64,000 nucleotides of DNA, taken from contig NZ_QPJO01000002.1 in assembly GCF_003337305.1 (NCBI RefSeq), positions 248,001 to 312,000 of the forward strand. Reading direction: 5' to 3'. The DNA comes from Winogradskyella arenosi (lineage in GTDB: Bacteria; Bacteroidota; Bacteroidia; Flavobacteriales; Flavobacteriaceae). The position numbers were made by a program, and so were the translations under genes. This document shows, piece by piece, positions 19,201-26,297 of the stretch. How positions within the stretch are numbered: position 1 is the stretch's first letter; each line of letters begins with the position of its first letter. Under the pieces are notes generated by a model. That model was not told where the DNA came from. It did no database searches and saw nothing but the letters and a program-made list of their open reading frames with translations.

Positions 19201-19731
19201 TGAAACATCGACTCCTCCCAATCCTCCATTGAGACTCATGTCTATTAAGGTATAGTTTAAACCATTATTATAGCCGTCATCATCTTGCGGAATACTGCCG
19301 CCTTCCACATAAGTTCCTGTGAACTGATTTGGGTAGGCGCTAGCATTATTTTGATGCGGTTCATCTACTGTGAAAATATAATATTTATCAGGATCCTCAG
19401 GTTTAGGTACAATCAGTCCCGATGAGGTACTAGAAGGATCTCCTAACAAGCCGGTGCCTCCAAAGTAATTGGCATTAGGCATTATTTGGTGATTTCTATT
19501 CCAAACGGTACGCCCATCAGAATAAAAAAGTAAGTTTCCGTTAGCGTCAGAAATAGACGTACATCCTTCTAAGGTATTAATTTGCCCATTGGTAATAGTA
19601 TTTACATTTCCCGATTGGGCATCAAAACGTAGTCCTGCCTTGTTTCCAAAATACCAAAACGAAGCTTCATTTTGGGCATAGAAAGGCGTGTTACAAACGA
19701 GTAATAGTAATACTAAATAGATCTTTTTCAT
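16294..19731 (-). CDS. Secreted beta-propeller protein with T9SS type B tail, 1145 aa
   Basis: I place the start at the ATG at 19731 (MKKIYLVLLLLV...YAQ), because a further in-frame extension to 19767 would put non-signal residues before a good signal peptide. Residues ~20-430 form a propeller-like head found on many flavobacterial type B proteins (WYFGNKAGLRFD, GCTSISDANGNLLFYSDG, SPYGVEFSAETQKVYAT). An Ig-like segment (YVWSLDG), four stalk modules (CQTDETST, CDDEGDVRDG, CDEDGIPEG, CDTDGLEDG), PKD-like and SprB-like segments and a type B sorting domain (FFTPNNDDVNDYWQV, IFDKYGKLI, GWDGTFNGK, NHFTLKR) follow. It is the first gene of a probable three-gene operon and its TGA overlaps the next ATG. 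Exported by T9SS by inference; binding function not determined. Confidence 0.88.
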   Translation of the reverse strand: MKKIYLVLLLLVCNTPFYAQNEASFWYFGNKAGLRFDAQSGNVNTITNGQINTLEGCTSISDANGNLLFYSDGRTVWNRNHQIMPNANYFGGTGLLGDPSSTSSGLIVPKPEDPDKYYIFTVDEPHQNNASAYPNQFTGTYVEGGSIPQDDDGYNNGLNYTLIDMSLNGGLGGVDVSEKNRPLVTYDPDVPLEIQFKCSEKITAVRAEDCSSFWVLTHFGAKFYAFKIDVNGVQTTPVISEVGPYIPIEGYRRNSLGYIKTSPDASKLVAANFGMATLTGGNASGNVFLYDFNNETGTVSNPLELYSATNGNSPYGVEFSAETQKVYATISEGISGSGTSHVIQWDLESLDIPGSQQIIHSSNDVSAGALQLGIDRRIYRAQLSYNGNPIISKYLGVIENPEANGLAATYNEQGIFLDLNGSNQNTSRIGLPPFIQSLFNSQTDIIRNGLSTTELKLCTNDSYTLQADEIVGADYVWSLDGVALAETSSQLVADTPGFYEVYIEPNNGECPIEGSAVVGVFDIPVAHPLSDVVICQTDETSTYSSFNFSDKNSEVLLTQAPENHNVNYFETLEDANANNNPISFPYTNLSSPQTIYVRVDNIENPNCFAINTFNIEVFKTPQIISLNDIAFCDDEGDVRDGIATVNLETLIPEIIGTQTESEVAVSFHLTQNEADQNTNSLPLNYTNSTAFNETLFVRIENSNHTACYTTDSFNLEIAPIPVANAITILQCDEDGIPEGFTLFNLTNYYDAISDNPLEHEITFYTSQNDAELDINAIEGSVFENYANPQTLYTRVNHLDSGCYNLSTLTLEVSTTDSNNASLMLCDTDGLEDGMTTFYLTEANPSILANSPSDLEVTYYETYTDALLKTSPLPSDYTNTIPYTQTIFGRVENANACFGISEIALTVVALPQLETEAEAYYCTNNNADVLTINGGITEEDSSNYYYEWSTGATTSEIEIDSPGTYTVRVSNIQGCFKDRTITVLPSNPATVTHFEVTDATENNAITVFVTGMGNYQYALGTSSGPYQDDATFQDLLPGLYTVFIRDNNNCGITEAEVSVIGFPKFFTPNNDDVNDYWQVSGISPNTQANSSVFIFDKYGKLITELDPLSPGWDGTFNGKNMPTSDYWFKVTLEDGRTYTNHFTLKR
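17010..18150 (-). repeat. Four-module stalk repeat in the 1145-aa protein
   Basis: Four ~85-residue units of the same family, orthogonal in order to those of the 820-aa protein. The third and fourth units share CDEDGIPEGFT and CDTDG loops with that neighbour, which indicates duplication of a module block or of the whole gene. Bounds approximate. Confidence 0.7.
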
Positions 19732-19838
19732 TAGAGCGCTATGTGTAAAATACACAGTAAGCCACAATATAAAAACTAGAATTTAAAAAAAGTCTTAAAA
19801 TTTTAAATAATGCATAAAACACCGTGGTTTTACTACGC

Positions 19839-20663
19839 TTATAAATCTCTCTTTTTCAATAATTGATAAGATAATAAGACAAAAATTGCCGTCCAACCTA
19901 AAACAATAGCCACTTCATAACCGTGCAGGGCATAGTCATAAGCCATATCCACTTTGTCAGGGAATTTTGTCATTACTATACGTTGTATGGGCTGGTTTAT
20001 AAGATTCCACATGGACTGCAGCGGAAAGAAATTATGAATTTTATCTGCGATCTCTCCGTCAATTCTCCACTTCATTAAACCGTAAATAATAGATTCTGAA
20101 ATAAATAATATAAAAAGAAACCCTAAGGCAAAGGCTGAACGTTTTACTAACATACCAAGGAAAAGACACAAACTAAAGAACCCTACAAGTTTTACGAAAT
20201 AGGCTAAAAGGAAATCAACTTCTCTAAAAATGATGGCGGCCTCGGTATAGCTTGAATAATACATTCCTATAAAAAATGTGGCCAATCCAATTAATATAGT
20301 GGCACATAATGAAAAGAAAACGATGGTGTAAAATTTAGAGAGAATAAACTCTTTTTTACTTAAGCCATCAATAAGATTTTGTTTTAAGGTCTTGTTGCTG
20401 TATTCATTTCCAATCATACTAACCACTACTATGGCAAAGAAAAATTTAAATTGTGCGGCAAAAAATGTGGTTATATGCCAAATGATAGGGAAATTAAAAA
20501 TACCGAGTTCGCCAAGTTCTAAGGTAAAGAATCCAAAAAAGTTGATTTTTATAGAGGATAAAATTAAAACGGTAAACGGAAGTATAAAAGATATAATGAT
20601 TAAAACTCTACTGGCTTTATTGAGCCAAAGTTTCTGTAATTCAAGTTGAATAAGTCGTAACAT
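19839..20663 (-). CDS. ABC transporter permease (ABC-2 type), 274 aa
   Basis: Integral membrane half of an ABC exporter. An amphipathic start (MLRLIQLELQKLW) is followed by about six hydrophobic segments: ~18-35, 55-85, 105-130, 145-165, 170-195 and 245-265. The short cytoplasmic motif GNEYSNKTLKQNLIDGLSKK (~86-105) is typical of ABC-2 permeases of the Bcr/Nos type. It lies 61 bp downstream of its ATP-binding partner in the same orientation, so the two probably form a simple exporter in which each subunit dimerises. Substrate cannot be read from the sequence; candidates for this class include lipids, peptides and antibiotics. Confidence 0.85.
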   Translation of the reverse strand: MLRLIQLELQKLWLNKASRVLIIISFILPFTVLILSSIKINFFGFFTLELGELGIFNFPIIWHITTFFAAQFKFFFAIVVVSMIGNEYSNKTLKQNLIDGLSKKEFILSKFYTIVFFSLCATILIGLATFFIGMYYSSYTEAAIIFREVDFLLAYFVKLVGFFSLCLFLGMLVKRSAFALGFLFILFISESIIYGLMKWRIDGEIADKIHNFFPLQSMWNLINQPIQRIVMTKFPDKVDMAYDYALHGYEVAIVLGWTAIFVLLSYQLLKKRDL

Positions 20664-20724
20664 AAAGGAGGCGTTTTACATGTCCCTCGGGAAGAGGAAA
20701 GCGATTCGTTTTTTTGTGATGAAT

Positions 20725-21621
20725 TTATTGTTGATCGGTCAATTGAAGGAACTGTTCTTCTAAACTTTCTTTACGTTTTACAAGGTGTGAAAGTAAAATG
20801 TTTTGGTTGAACATAAATTGGTTAAATTCTGAAGCTGACATCGGAGCATTTAAGAACGCCGTAATTAATTCGTCTTCAACTTTTACCTTATCAATGGTGT
20901 TATGTGCTTCTAAAACACGTAGAAGTTCTTCATGTTTATCGGCTTTTAATTCAAAGAACCCATGACTGTTAATCATTTCATCAACGCGGCCTGAATATAG
21001 TTTTTCGCCCTTGCGTAAAACCACCACATGGGTACAGACTTTTTCAACTTCATCTAAGAGGTGCGAGGCCAATAAGATTGTGGTTCCGTTAGCGGCAATA
21101 TTTTTTATAATTTGACGTATTTGATGAATCCCTTGCGGGTCTAATCCGTTGGTAGGTTCATCTAAAATTAAAATTTCAGGATCATTTAATAGAGCAGAAG
21201 CAATGGCTAAGCGCTGTTTCATTCCTAGAGAATACGTTCTAAATTTATGGGTTTTACGATCTAATAACCCTACAATCTCTAATTTCTCATCTATCTTGGC
21301 ATAATCTACACCTTTAATACGGCAAACCAGTTTTAAATTTTGTTCCGCCGTCATGTACGCGTAAAAATTAGGACGCTCTATAATAGCGCCTACTTTTTTA
21401 AGGGCATCGTGGGTAGAAATGGTTCCGTCAAACCAATGAAAATCACCTTGTGTTTTGTTAACAACGTTTAAAACAATACCTAAGGTTGTTGATTTTCCAC
21501 TTCCGTTAGGGCCTAATATGCCATAGACGTTGCCTTTGTTAATGGTAAAACTGAGGTTTTTTACGGCGGTGAGATAGCCAAATTTTTTAGTAAGATTATT
21601 GATGGTAAGGATTGCTTCCAA
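20725..21621 (-). CDS. ABC transporter ATP-binding protein, 298 aa
   Basis: Nucleotide-binding subunit of the exporter whose permease follows. Walker A GPNGSGKST (~38-46), ABC signature YSLGMKQRLAIA (~135), Walker B ILILDEPTNGLD (~155-166) and H-loop ASHLLDE (~190) are all intact. The C-terminal ~80 residues form the regulatory extension usual in BcrA/DrrA-type subunits. The first codon is TTG at 21621; an in-frame TAA lies 15 bases upstream and no ATG or GTG intervenes, so a non-ATG start is required. A TACTTTTG string on the minus strand overlaps this TTG (21619-21626). Confidence 0.9.
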   Translation of the reverse strand: MEAILTINNLTKKFGYLTAVKNLSFTINKGNVYGILGPNGSGKSTTLGIVLNVVNKTQGDFHWFDGTISTHDALKKVGAIIERPNFYAYMTAEQNLKLVCRIKGVDYAKIDEKLEIVGLLDRKTHKFRTYSLGMKQRLAIASALLNDPEILILDEPTNGLDPQGIHQIRQIIKNIAANGTTILLASHLLDEVEKVCTHVVVLRKGEKLYSGRVDEMINSHGFFELKADKHEELLRVLEAHNTIDKVKVEDELITAFLNAPMSASEFNQFMFNQNILLSHLVKRKESLEEQFLQLTDQQ

Positions 21622-21663
21622 AAGTATAAGGATTGATTAGTTAAAAATAAGACGATTGATTCT

Positions 21664-21671
21664 TATTTTTG
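21664..21671 (+). promoter_or_regulatory. Candidate -7 element for the 21801 gene
   Basis: TATTTTTG fits the Bacteroidota -7 consensus TAnnTTTG. It lies 129 bases before the ATG at 21801, which would give a long leader. No TTG at the right distance upstream supports it, so it may be chance. Confidence 0.3.
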
Positions 21672-21800
21672 TTACAATTAAATTATTTTAGAAGAAATGA
21701 TTTAAAAGCAACTGAGACCCTAAATTCTAATGCAACACAGCGCGAAGAGGGGGCTTTATACAATGAAGATCTCAGTGATTAAAAATTTTAAATGTAACGA

Positions 21801-22865
21801 ATGAGTCAGGATTTAAAAATCTCTAAAAAGAAACCCACATACAGTATTTCTGAAAAATTGGATGCGTATTTGTCTAATTATAACCGTAATATAGATTTAC
21901 CCATTTTTTATTCTGATTTGTTGCGCTTTCAGGGCTCTGTGGTGGTGTATGATAAAAATGATGAGGATACGCTTTGGGTGCGTGTTTACTATAATGATTT
22001 TGAACGTGAAGAAATTGACCGGAGTTTAAAACAGGTGTATTCTAGCTTAATTTCTGATGGTGGAACTAGTATTTTAAAATACCTCAGTGTTGATGCTATT
22101 GATTTCTGTACGTTTGGTAACTCAAAGCCTTTCAGAATAAAAGTTAGAAATATTCTTAATGATAACTTCACCCATTTTTATGTAAAATCGGCCGATGCGT
22201 CAAGGGTATATGGTTTGGAATTGGAACAAATGTTATCGCCTTATCAGATTAACTTTTTGGTTTGTAAGGACACGTTAATTGAAGAGCATATTACGGGAAT
22301 TCCGGGTGATGAATTTATAAAAACCATGCTGCCTGAGTGTAGTTCAGCTGAAAAATCACAAATCGCCAAAGAGTTTGTAAAATTTAATGAAAGGTGCTTA
22401 ATCCGATTGCTTGGCGATATGCGTTCTTATAATTATGTGTTTGTGCCTACGCACGATTTTGATCACGTTAATTTTAAGATTAGAGCTATTGATTTTGATC
22501 AGCAATCTTTTGAAGGCAATCTAAAAATTTATAGACCTCAATTTTTTAAGGAGAATAATAAAATGGTGGCGCTTGTACGCGAGAAAATACAGAATGAATC
22601 TATAGACCAGTATAAAATTGAAGAACGTTCTATTGTGGCTAAACGAATGATTAGTTACCACTCACGCTTAAATAAGTTGTTAGACTGCATGGAGGCAGAT
22701 GCTATTTCTACTCCGTCTCATATTGAACGCTTAAAGGAAGATATTTACAATTATACCATGGATTTAAACTTTAGAAAGAGTAAAAACATGGGCGAAATTC
22801 TTAAGAATGCTCTCGATTTTGTGAAGCGTAATTATGAAGATGTCAGTTTAAAACGATTCCAATAG
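21801..22865 (+). CDS. Uncharacterised 354-aa protein with kinase-like motifs
   Basis: I do not recognise a named family. Soluble: no signal peptide or membrane segment. I see the spaced landmarks of an aminoglycoside-phosphotransferase/protein-kinase-like fold: a beta3-like lysine (FYVKSAD, K129), a candidate alphaC glutamate (GLELEQ, E140), a hinge-like LIEEHITGIPG (159-169), a catalytic-loop-like LLGDMRSYNYVF (D206, N211; compare HGDxxxxN) and a metal-binding-like AIDFDQQ (D231). The usual catalytic-loop His is Leu or Gly here. The C-terminal ~100 residues are helical and charged. The ATG at 21801 follows a 179-bp divergent gap from the ABC exporter, and a strong terminator follows. The kinase reading is inference; substrate unknown. 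Alternative: a degenerate kinase fold used for binding only. Confidence 0.6.
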   Translation: MSQDLKISKKKPTYSISEKLDAYLSNYNRNIDLPIFYSDLLRFQGSVVVYDKNDEDTLWVRVYYNDFEREEIDRSLKQVYSSLISDGGTSILKYLSVDAIDFCTFGNSKPFRIKVRNILNDNFTHFYVKSADASRVYGLELEQMLSPYQINFLVCKDTLIEEHITGIPGDEFIKTMLPECSSAEKSQIAKEFVKFNERCLIRLLGDMRSYNYVFVPTHDFDHVNFKIRAIDFDQQSFEGNLKIYRPQFFKENNKMVALVREKIQNESIDQYKIEERSIVAKRMISYHSRLNKLLDCMEADAISTPSHIERLKEDIYNYTMDLNFRKSKNMGEILKNALDFVKRNYEDVSLKRFQ

Positions 22866-22892
22866 GTGGTGTAGAAGCCTAATATATTTTGA

Positions 22893-22931
22893 ATAAAAAA
22901 AAGAAGCATCGGATAGATGCTTCTTTTTTTT
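22893..22931. terminator. Bidirectional terminator between convergent genes
   Basis: A perfect 10-bp stem AAGAAGCATC / GATGCTTCTT (22901-22910 with 22916-22925) has a 5-nt loop. An A run lies on the left and a T run on the right, so it can end both the 21801 gene (+) and the 22974 gene (-). Confidence 0.9.
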
Positions 22932-22973
22932 ATCTTTTCTTGAGAAAGACCTCTGATTCTTAACGTGCAAGGC

Positions 22974-23492
22974 TTAATTCCAATTTTCGTCGAAATCTAA
23001 GTCACTATAATCATCGATATCTAAATCGTCTTCAAACTCGTTAAAAAGATCTTCCTCTTGTTCTGCTTCAAAGGTTTTCTCTGGTGCTTCATCAGGGATC
23101 TGGCCATGTACAAACATTAGGTTAGGGTAATCTGTACCTTCTGCTTCCTCTACAATTTCACCTAATTCTACGTAGAAGGTCCACATATTCATAAAATCGT
23201 AAACGTAAATTAATCGGGTAGAGGCTTCATGTACTACTGTGTTTATAACAGTCTCATTCATCATTCTCACCGTATTTCCGCCTTCGCTCATGTCCATCAT
23301 AGCGATTTCTTCACCTTGATTCCATTGCTCATCGCTAACGTAAAAAGAGGCCATTTCCATACCGTCAAACCCAAAAGATTGTGTGATGACATTGTGTAAG
23401 TCTTCCATTGTATTGTTTTCGCGGATTTCTATGTCACGGAAAACATCATCTTCGGTATCGTTGTCTAGTATAATTCTAAATCTGTAAATCAT
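22974..23492 (-). CDS. Plasmid pRiA4b ORF-3-like / IS1096 passenger-like family protein, 172 aa
   Basis: The N-terminal ~120 residues match the pRiA4b ORF-3 family (YRFRIILDND opening, LHNVITQSFGFDG, ASFYVSDEQW, YVYDFMNMWTFYVEL). The C-terminal ~40 residues are very acidic (runs of D/E, ending DFDENWN). The family name comes from plasmids and an IS passenger gene, but the biochemical role is unknown. In Bacteroidota it is a common chromosomal gene, and no transposase or repeat flanks it here. It has its own promoter (23510-23541) and a terminator shared with the convergent upstream gene. Confidence 0.8.
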   Translation of the reverse strand: MIYRFRIILDNDTEDDVFRDIEIRENNTMEDLHNVITQSFGFDGMEMASFYVSDEQWNQGEEIAMMDMSEGGNTVRMMNETVINTVVHEASTRLIYVYDFMNMWTFYVELGEIVEEAEGTDYPNLMFVHGQIPDEAPEKTFEAEQEEDLFNEFEDDLDIDDYSDLDFDENWN

Positions 23493-23509
23493 ATTGATAA
23501 ATTATGCTG

Positions 23510-23541
23510 CAAAGGTAAGGTTTCTAAAGTCCAATTTCCAA
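23510..23541 (-). promoter_or_regulatory. Promoter of the 22974-23492 gene
   Basis: On the minus strand: TTG (23541-23539), 21-bp spacer, TACCTTTG (23517-23510), an exact TAnnTTTG -7 element. The ATG lies 17 bases after the -7 box, which gives a short leader. Confidence 0.65.
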
Positions 23542-23647
23542 GAACTTAATTTCAAATATCTAAAAGCTTAATGCGCCTTTTTTTTGCAGAATAAATGCTG
23601 GGTTTTAAGTCGCTTGTATAAGTTTCTAGAGCGTTATAAAAAAGACC

Positions 23648-24673
23648 TTATTTGCTGAAACGGTGCAGTGTAAACGTCATTGCACTTAATAAGATGAAAG
23701 CGCCTACTTGGTGTAATACGCCTAACCAAACAGGCACGGCTAAAAGTAAGGTGGCTACCCCTAATACAAATTGCACAACGACCATGGTTAAAAGAAGGTT
23801 GATGCCTTTATTTTGATAAGGTGTAGGATCTGTTTTTTTAGCTTTATAATAAATCGCTAGGATAAAAATGACTACCACATAAGCGAGGGTTCGGTGAACA
23901 AATTGCACACCACTTTTGCCTTCTAAAAAATTAAGATATACGGGATTTTGTTCTATAAAAACGGTTTCATGTATCCATTTTCCGTCACTCATCATCGGCC
24001 AATGATTATGGATCCATCCGGCGTCTAAACCTGCGACAAAGGCGCCATATATAATTTGAACAATAAGGACAATAAGGCCTATTCTAATAAAATTTCTTAA
24101 TGGCTTATTTACATGTTTTTTCTTTGGAAATATAAGATCTAAAGCCACCCAAAACGTATAGGCAAAGGTTAGAAAGGCTGTGGTTAAATGCGCGGCTAAT
24201 CTAAAATGACTGACATTAGGTTCATCGACTAATCCCGATTTTACCATATACCATCCTAAAAAACCTTGAAATCCACCGAGTAAAAGCAGAACGACTGATT
24301 TTTTTATCGTTGCCTCTGAAAGCCTCTTTCTAACAAGGAAATAAATGAACGGGACAATAAACACCAAGCCGATAAAACGCCCAATAACTCTATGGATCCA
24401 CTCCCAAAAATAGATGTCTTTAAATTCCTCTAAACCAAAGTGATTGTGCAGTTTTTGATATTCGGGATATTGTTTATAAAGTTCAAAAGCTTCATGCCAT
24501 TCCGTTTCGTTCATTGGTGGAATGGTCCCAGAAATTAATTTATAATTAGAAATGGATAAGCCCGAATGGGTGAGTCTGGTAATCCCCCCAACAATAACCA
24601 TAATAAAAATGAGAGCACAACCGGTAAGTAACCAATAAATAACGGCCTTATTTTCTTTTGTTTGATGTACCAT
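23648..24673 (-). CDS. ctaA: Heme A synthase (COX15/CtaA family), 341 aa
   Basis: Converts heme O to heme A for aa3-type cytochrome oxidase, in the cytoplasmic membrane. The sequence has the COX15/CtaA layout of about eight transmembrane helices in two four-helix halves: VGGITRLTHSGLSI after helix 1, WEWIHRVIGRFIG with a heme-ligand His (~91-103), HFRLAAHLTTAF, and VQFVHRTLAYVVV and VLHQVGAFILLSA in the second half. The loop after helix 1 (YKLISGTIPPM...EWHEAFELYKQYPEYQ) is diagnostic of the alphaproteobacterial/mitochondrial-like type found in Bacteroidota. It follows the CCA-adding enzyme gene by 31 bp and may be co-transcribed with it. No oxidase subunit genes are nearby. Confidence 0.93.
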   Translation of the reverse strand: MVHQTKENKAVIYWLLTGCALIFIMVIVGGITRLTHSGLSISNYKLISGTIPPMNETEWHEAFELYKQYPEYQKLHNHFGLEEFKDIYFWEWIHRVIGRFIGLVFIVPFIYFLVRKRLSEATIKKSVVLLLLGGFQGFLGWYMVKSGLVDEPNVSHFRLAAHLTTAFLTFAYTFWVALDLIFPKKKHVNKPLRNFIRIGLIVLIVQIIYGAFVAGLDAGWIHNHWPMMSDGKWIHETVFIEQNPVYLNFLEGKSGVQFVHRTLAYVVVIFILAIYYKAKKTDPTPYQNKGINLLLTMVVVQFVLGVATLLLAVPVWLGVLHQVGAFILLSAMTFTLHRFSK

Positions 24674-24704
24674 AACTACAAAACTTAATTTTTTTTACTA
24701 CGAA

Positions 24705-26120
24705 CTACTTTATTGCTACAAGGCCTAGATCTTTTCCTTTTTTTAGCATTAAGCTAAAGGCAGCCTCATATTCATTAGGAATTTCACCTTCTAAAATCGC
24801 TTCTTTTATGGCTTCTTTAATCATACCAATTTCTCGAGAAGGTTTTAGGTTGAAGGTGGCCATAATTTCTTCGCCAGATACAGGAGGTTGGAAATTTCTA
24901 ACGTGATCACGTTCTTCAACTTCAACAATTTTATCGCGTACTTTTTGAAAATTATTATGATACTTTTTAAATTTCTTTGGGTTCTTGGTGGTAATGTCTG
25001 CTTCACAAAGCGTCATTAAATCTTCCACGTGGTCACCGGCATCAAAAACTAAACGTCGTACGGCAGAGTCCGTAACTTCAGAGGCCAATACAATAGGTCT
25101 AGAACTCATAAAGACCATTTTCTGAACAAATTTCATCTTATCATTCAGTGGCATTTTTAAACGCTTAAAAAGTTTATACACCATTTTAGACCCTACAAAT
25201 TCATGAGCGTGAAAAGTCCAGCCTATTTTTTTATGAAATTTTTTCGTTGGGGCTTTTCCTATATCGTGCAATAAAGCGGCCCAACGTAACCAAAGGTTAT
25301 CCGTGGTTCTGGCAATATTATCTACGACCTCTAAGGTGTGGTAAAAATTATCTTTATGACGTTGACCTTCAATTTCGTCAATACCTTTTAGCGCTGTTAA
25401 CTCAGGCAAGATGTATTGTAAAAGTCCGGTTTGTTCTAAATGTATAAAACCAATAGATGGCGTTTTGCTTTCTAGAATTTTATGAAGTTCTACAACAATA
25501 CGTTCTTTAGTAATGATTTTTATACGGTCTTTGTTTTCCGCAATGGCTTTAAGAGAAGTCGCTTCAATTTTAAAGTTGAGTTGCGTAGCAAAACGGATAG
25601 CCCGCATCATACGCAACGGATCGTCGCTATACGTGATATCAGGATTTAAAGGTGTTTTAATAATTCCCTGATCTAAATCGTCTAATCCATTAAACGGATC
25701 TAAAAGTTCGCCAAAGCTATCGTCATTCAAGCTTAGGGCTAAGGCGTTTATGGTGAAGTCGCGTCGATTTTGATCGTCTTCAAGGGTCCCATTTTCAACA
25801 ATAGGATTTCTACTGTCTTCTGTGTAACTTTCTTTACGGGCACCAACAAATTCAATTTCAATATCGTCGTAACGTAACATCGCTGTTCCGTAGGTTTTAA
25901 AAACCTGAACTTTAGGTTGTGTTGGTAGGTTTTTGGCCACTTGTTTTGCAAGTTCAATGCCACTTCCAACAGCAACAACATCAATGTCTTTAGCATCACC
26001 ACGCTCTAAAAGATAGTCACGTACAAAGCCACCAATAACGTAGCTGTCTATCTGTAATTCTTTAGAAGATTGAGTGATATATTGAAATATAGGGTGTTTT
26101 AATGCTTGTTTATGATTCAT
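24705..26120 (-). CDS. cca: CCA tRNA nucleotidyltransferase with HD domain, 471 aa
   Basis: Adds or repairs the 3'-CCA end of tRNAs. The N-terminal polymerase-beta-type nucleotidyltransferase core has [12 protein letters not shown] and DIDVVAVG (catalytic acids), followed by [11 protein letters not shown] and the RNA-binding region [13 protein letters not shown] central HD domain ([14 protein letters not shown]) and C-terminal helical part complete the usual ~470-residue Bacteroidota form. I chose the ATG at 26120 ([12 protein letters not shown]) over an in-frame ATG five codons upstream, because the protein family normally starts with MN-K-AL. A TATCTTTG -7 element lies at 26183-26190. It is probably transcribed together with ctaA downstream. 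Confidence 0.9.
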   Translation of the reverse strand: MNHKQALKHPIFQYITQSSKELQIDSYVIGGFVRDYLLERGDAKDIDVVAVGSGIELAKQVAKNLPTQPKVQVFKTYGTAMLRYDDIEIEFVGARKESYTEDSRNPIVENGTLEDDQNRRDFTINALALSLNDDSFGELLDPFNGLDDLDQGIIKTPLNPDITYSDDPLRMMRAIRFATQLNFKIEATSLKAIAENKDRIKIITKERIVVELHKILESKTPSIGFIHLEQTGLLQYILPELTALKGIDEIEGQRHKDNFYHTLEVVDNIARTTDNLWLRWAALLHDIGKAPTKKFHKKIGWTFHAHEFVGSKMVYKLFKRLKMPLNDKMKFVQKMVFMSSRPIVLASEVTDSAVRRLVFDAGDHVEDLMTLCEADITTKNPKKFKKYHNNFQKVRDKIVEVEERDHVRNFQPPVSGEEIMATFNLKPSREIGMIKEAIKEAILEGEIPNEYEAAFSLMLKKGKDLGLVAIK

Positions 26121-26182
26121 AAGGTAATTGAACATCCAGCCCCTTTAAAATATAATGAAAAGTTACTGTAATTTTAGCTGTG

Positions 26183-26190
26183 CAAAGATA
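26183..26190 (-). promoter_or_regulatory. Candidate -7 element for the CCA-adding enzyme gene
   Basis: TATCTTTG on the minus strand matches TAnnTTTG and lies 62 bases before the ATG at 26120. No clear -33 TTG was seen. Confidence 0.45.
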
Positions 26191-26266
26191 CGACACCAAG
26201 GCATTCTTTTAAAATGAATGAGTCCCTTTTTAATGTTTCTTTATTAAATCTATTTTGAAGTGGAAC

Positions 26267-26297
26267 CTCTAAGATTTCAAATTTGAAACTTTTAGAG
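26267..26297 (-). terminator. Hairpin spanning the stop codon of the 26292 gene
   Basis: CTCTAA (26267-26272) pairs with TTAGAG (26292-26297), enclosing the palindrome TTTCAAATTTGAAA (26275-26288). The stop codon lies in the stem. No T run follows on the minus strand, so it is not a classical intrinsic terminator. It could protect the 3' end of the operon mRNA. Confidence 0.4.

Noticed and set aside
19801..19838. AAAAC...GTTTT hairpin after the ABC permease gene
   Set aside because: Only about five pairs and no proper T run on the minus strand; too weak to call a terminator.
22974..23492. IS1096-passenger/TnpR family name suggesting a mobile element
   Set aside because: No transposase, terminal inverted repeats or target duplication nearby; the gene has its own normal promoter and a shared terminator and looks like a resident chromosomal gene.
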